A stretch of DNA of 9,772 bases from Flavobacteriaceae bacterium (lineage in GTDB: Bacteria; Bacteroidota; Bacteroidia; Flavobacteriales; Flavobacteriaceae): positions 1-9,772 of the forward strand of contig JAHRWC010000123.1 in NCBI GenBank assembly GCA_019090365.1, read 5' to 3'. The notes under the pieces were generated by a model. That model did no database searches. It was given only the letters and a program-made list of their open reading frames with translations, and was not told the DNA's origin. This document shows, piece after piece, positions 7,394 to 9,772 of this stretch. Each line of letters starts with the position of its first letter. Position 1 is the first letter of the stretch. The position numbers were made by a program, and so were the translations under genes.

Positions 7394-8470
7394 ATGAATA
7401 AAAAATTAAAACAATATTTGCGTCAAGCTTTACAATCCATATTATTTTGGGTATTGGCAATGGTATTATTTGGTTTTTTTAGATTTTACGGTTTAGAATC
7501 TCAAGAAGGAGTCATTGTAACAGAAGAATTTAAAAGAGCTAATCAGTTTAGTGCTATTTTTCCACTTTTTGTTTTAACAGGATTTTCATTTGGTATAATA
7601 GTTTCCTTTATTGAATTTACTTTTGAGAAATTTATTTCAAAAAAGTTGCCAATTGGATTATCAGTTTTACTTAAGACATTTGTATATTTTACATTTCTAA
7701 TTGGTGTTTCAACAGGAATTCTAGAAATCGCAGGTGAATTTTATCAAATTCATTTAAATAATGACCGAGGTTGGTGGCGTGAAAACAAGATGTTTCGTAT
7801 CATACTTCTTTATGTATTTTTATCTTCTTTAATTTTTTCATTTATAAAGATAGCGGTAGATAAATTTGGCAAAGGTGTTTTTATTAAGATGCTCTTAGGA
7901 AAGTATCGAAAACCTCAAGAGGAGAAACGAATTTTCATGTTCTTAGATTTAAAATCTTCAACAACAATTGCAGAAAGCCTAGGCCATTATAAATATAGCG
8001 AACTTATTCAGGATTGCTTTTATGATATAAATGATGTAGTTCCTAAATTTGATGCTGAGATATATCAATATGTAGGTGATGAAGTTGTCTTGAATTGGCC
8101 ATATAAAAAAGGATTGTCCAATAATAATTGTGTAGCTCTGTTTTTTGAATTTCAACGAACTTTAAATACTAAGCACGAATATTATCAAAATAAATATGGT
8201 CTTACACCTCAATTTAAAGCTGGTCTTCATGGAGGTAAATTAATGGTCGCAGAAGTAGGAGTGGTGAAAAAGGAACTAGCTTTTCATGGTGATGTAATTA
8301 ATACTTCTGCAAGAATTCAGTCCGAATGTAATACACATAATGTCCCAATATTAATTTCAAGAAGCTTAAAAGAGGATCTTAATATAGAGAATGTATACAA
8401 AATTAAGGCCTTAGGTAATATCCTTTTAAAAGGTAAGAAAAAAGAAATTGGCATTTATACTTTACAATAG
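7394..8470 (+). CDS. Membrane-anchored class III adenylate/guanylate cyclase
   Basis: Predicted to make a cyclic nucleotide (cAMP or cGMP) at the inner face of the membrane. The N-terminal half has four membrane helices (about 14-34, 52-75, 89-113 and 134-153), followed by a basic linker and the catalytic domain (about 178-358). The catalytic domain shows FLDLKSST with the first metal-binding aspartate D185, YVGDEVVLNW with the second, D229, and GLHGGKLMVAEVG (278-290). VINTSARI carries the transition-state pair N303 and R307. At the place where adenylate cyclases usually carry a substrate-selecting lysine, two residues before the VGD segment, there is a glutamine (Q225), so the substrate is uncertain. 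Class III cyclases work as dimers. The membrane part matches no sensor domain I recognise. The gene lies 25 bases after the secreted-protein gene without a visible promoter. A start upstream at 7386 would hit a stop after three codons. Confidence 0.9.
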   Translation: MNKKLKQYLRQALQSILFWVLAMVLFGFFRFYGLESQEGVIVTEEFKRANQFSAIFPLFVLTGFSFGIIVSFIEFTFEKFISKKLPIGLSVLLKTFVYFTFLIGVSTGILEIAGEFYQIHLNNDRGWWRENKMFRIILLYVFLSSLIFSFIKIAVDKFGKGVFIKMLLGKYRKPQEEKRIFMFLDLKSSTTIAESLGHYKYSELIQDCFYDINDVVPKFDAEIYQYVGDEVVLNWPYKKGLSNNNCVALFFEFQRTLNTKHEYYQNKYGLTPQFKAGLHGGKLMVAEVGVVKKELAFHGDVINTSARIQSECNTHNVPILISRSLKEDLNIENVYKIKALGNILLKGKKKEIGIYTLQ

Positions 8471-8495
8471 AAATAGAAAAATTTAATTTCTATTG
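8465..8495. terminator. Weak hairpin between convergent genes
   Basis: CAATAGAAAT (8465-8474) and ATTTCTATTG (8486-8495) form a perfect 10-bp AT-rich stem with an 11-base loop, starting at the cyclase stop codon. It sits between the convergent cyclase and OmpA-domain genes and could slow polymerase from either side. Neither side has a proper T-run, so termination is only a suggestion. Confidence 0.35.
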
Positions 8496-8520
8496 CTAGT
8501 TGAATAACAAAAAACAAATA

Positions 8521-9468
8521 TTAATTATTCGGCAAGGATTCATAATAATCTTTTGGAGGTAACACTGTTATTTCAACTCTTCTGTTCATTTGTTTATTCT
8601 TTGGTGAATCATTAGGTACTCTTGGTTTAGATTCTCCTTTTGGTCTTATTTCATAATCATAGTTTGCTGAACTTCCAAACATAAGCTTTAACTTATTTGC
8701 AACAACCTGACATCTCTTTCTTGACAAATTATAGTTGTATTGATCGTTTCCATCACTATCGGTATGGCCTTCAATAACAATAGTTGCTTTATCTACTTGT
8801 AGTATTGTTTTTGCTAACGAATCTAAAGTCTCTTTAGACGATTTCTTTAAATTGTATTTAGCAACATCAAAAAGCACATCTGCATTAATGTCTATTTTTA
8901 AAACACTGTTGATAGCACCTATGGCATCAATGTCAGCTCCAGCACTTTTACTTTTACAATAGCCTCTAAGATCTGTAATTTTTAAATAATAATAGATAAC
9001 ATCAGTTGGTATATAATAATCATCGAGATCAATAATTGACTTTCCTCCAGAGATACTTCCAGCTTTAATCCAATCGATTCCATTTTCAGAAATTTCAATA
9101 TTTGCAGCTTCCTTTTCAGAACCAACTTCAAAAACATAGATATCATTTCCTTCTAAATTCATAAAACCATTGTCTGAAAAATGTACAACTAAAGTGCCAC
9201 TACAGCCTAAGGATAAAAAGTTAGGTGTTTTATAACTAACATAATTGGGTTCATGAAGACATTGACTTTGATCTCTATATATTAATTGAGGAGCAGGAGT
9301 GCCCATTTTAAAAGAAACAATACTATCGGCAAATGATATTTTGCCAAGAGGAAGATAGATGTAATCGTATCTACTTATTTTATAAGTCTTACCTGTTTTA
9401 GATTGTGCAACAAGGAAATTACTTGAAAAGAAAAGAGTAAGGATTAATAAAAATATTCTTGTTTGCAC
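8521..9468 (-). CDS. Secreted OmpA-domain protein with a galactose-binding-like central domain
   Basis: 315-residue envelope protein predicted to bind peptidoglycan. It has a signal peptide (about 1-22, ending LVAQS). The central region (about 85-187) resembles beta-sandwich surface domains: it reads GNDIYVFEVGS, then IEISENGIDWIKAGSI, then VIYYYLKITDL and ends GADIDAIGAI. The C-terminal OmpA domain (about 192-303) contains ADVLFDVAKYNLK, IEGHTDSDG (232-240), LSRKR (248-252) and NRRVEI (295-300), which are the residues that hold diaminopimelate-containing peptidoglycan. There is no beta-barrel and no lipobox, so it is probably a soluble periplasmic protein held to the wall. Cysteines at 70, 89 and 171 may form a disulphide. 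The start is GTG at 9466-9468: it sits exactly at the signal peptide and the only in-frame codons back to a stop are non-start codons. The binding partner of the central domain is unknown. Confidence 0.87.
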   Translation of the reverse strand: MQTRIFLLILTLFFSSNFLVAQSKTGKTYKISRYDYIYLPLGKISFADSIVSFKMGTPAPQLIYRDQSQCLHEPNYVSYKTPNFLSLGCSGTLVVHFSDNGFMNLEGNDIYVFEVGSEKEAANIEISENGIDWIKAGSISGGKSIIDLDDYYIPTDVIYYYLKITDLRGYCKSKSAGADIDAIGAINSVLKIDINADVLFDVAKYNLKKSSKETLDSLAKTILQVDKATIVIEGHTDSDGNDQYNYNLSRKRCQVVANKLKLMFGSSANYDYEIRPKGESKPRVPNDSPKNKQMNRRVEITVLPPKDYYESLPNN

Positions 9469-9493
9469 TGAAGTAATTTTTAACTAATATACA

Positions 9494-9501
9494 CAAACTT
9501 A
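9494..9501 (-). promoter_or_regulatory. Candidate -7 promoter element for the OmpA-domain gene
   Basis: Read on the minus strand, TAAGTTTG matches the Bacteroidota consensus TAnnTTTG exactly and ends 25 bases before the GTG start at 9468. The -33 region would fall in the T-run of the rplT terminator, and I see no TTG there. Confidence 0.5.
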
Positions 9502-9520
9502 AATATATAAATTAGTCCAT

Positions 9521-9552
9521 AAAAAAAGCCCTTCTCATTGAGAAGGGCTTTT
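9521..9552 (-). terminator. Strong terminator after rplT
   Basis: A 13-bp perfect stem (9524-9536 with 9540-9552, core GCCCTTCTC / GAGAAGGGC) with a 3-base loop is followed on the minus strand by seven Ts (9527 down to 9521). It begins 25 bases after the rplT stop codon. It should end the ribosomal-protein transcript just before the OmpA-domain gene's own promoter. Confidence 0.9.
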
Positions 9553-9577
9553 AGGCGAAATAATTATTGTTTATGTC

Positions 9578-9772
9578 TTATTTTACTTTATTTACTATTG
9601 CTTCAAAAGCATCTGGGTGGTTCATTGCTAAATCGGCTAAAACCTTACGGTTTAATTCGATATTGTTAGCTTTTACTTTTCCCATAAATTGTGAATAAGA
9701 CATACCGTGTTGACGGGCACCCGCATTAATACGAGTAATCCATAAAGCACGAAATGTTCTCTTTTTTGCACG
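9578..9772 (-). CDS. rplT: 50S ribosomal protein L20 (C-terminal part, gene runs off the window)
   Basis: The last 64 codons of L20, ending in a TAA at 9580-9578. The peptide starts [20 protein letters not shown] and contains [13 protein letters not shown] and [10 protein letters not shown], all hallmark L20 C-terminal sequence. L20 binds 23S rRNA and is needed for early assembly of the large subunit. About the first half of the protein lies beyond the right edge. In most bacteria the gene follows infC and rpmI, which would be outside the window on the same strand. In some bacteria L20 represses its own operon, which cannot be judged here. Confidence 0.96.
   Translation of the reverse strand, partial: RAKKRTFRALWITRINAGARQHGMSYSQFMGKVKANNIELNRKVLADLAMNHPDAFEAIVNKVK

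Noticed and set aside
1..9772. Mobile element, defence system, CRISPR array or tRNA gene
   Set aside because: No transposase, integrase, terminal repeats, regularly spaced repeats or tRNA-like fold is seen; all large frames are accounted for by core or envelope genes.

Overview
The window is chromosomal DNA from a low-GC Bacteroidota, most likely of the class Flavobacteriia. Three things point there: strongly AT-rich coding and spacer DNA; upstream elements that fit the Bacteroidota -7 consensus TAnnTTTG, with no clear Shine-Dalgarno sequences; and gene content and protein sequences typical of flavobacteria. It looks like a stable housekeeping segment. I see no insertion sequence, integrase, tRNA, CRISPR array or phage gene.

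Layout. Positions 212-4339 hold four plus-strand genes: tgt (queuosine tRNA modification), an LptF/LptG-family lipopolysaccharide-export permease, an EamA-type transporter that overlaps it by 14 bases, and accA (fatty acid synthesis). A strong hairpin with a T-run (4363-4394) ends this unit. Next comes dnaB (4496-6043), the replicative helicase. It is followed by a secreted protein of unknown function (6109-7368) and, 25 bases later, a membrane-anchored class III nucleotide cyclase (7394-8470). A minus-strand gene for a secreted OmpA-domain protein (8521-9468) converges on the cyclase gene. The right edge holds the last 64 codons of rplT (ribosomal protein L20), also on the minus strand. A strong terminator (9521-9552) lies between rplT and the OmpA-domain gene.

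How the genes relate. Most have separate core roles (tRNA modification, envelope biogenesis, membrane lipid synthesis, DNA replication, translation) and are neighbours rather than a pathway. The pairs most likely to be co-expressed are the permease with the EamA transporter (overlap) and the secreted protein with the cyclase (short gap).

I find no convincing new multi-gene system. The points most worth a second look are single-protein oddities: Tgt has lost all three cysteines of its zinc site; DnaB ends in an acidic tip like that of single-stranded DNA-binding protein; the secreted protein after dnaB has an amidotransferase-like cysteine motif but no recognisable assignment; and the cyclase keeps its metal and transition-state residues but not the usual adenine-selecting lysine.
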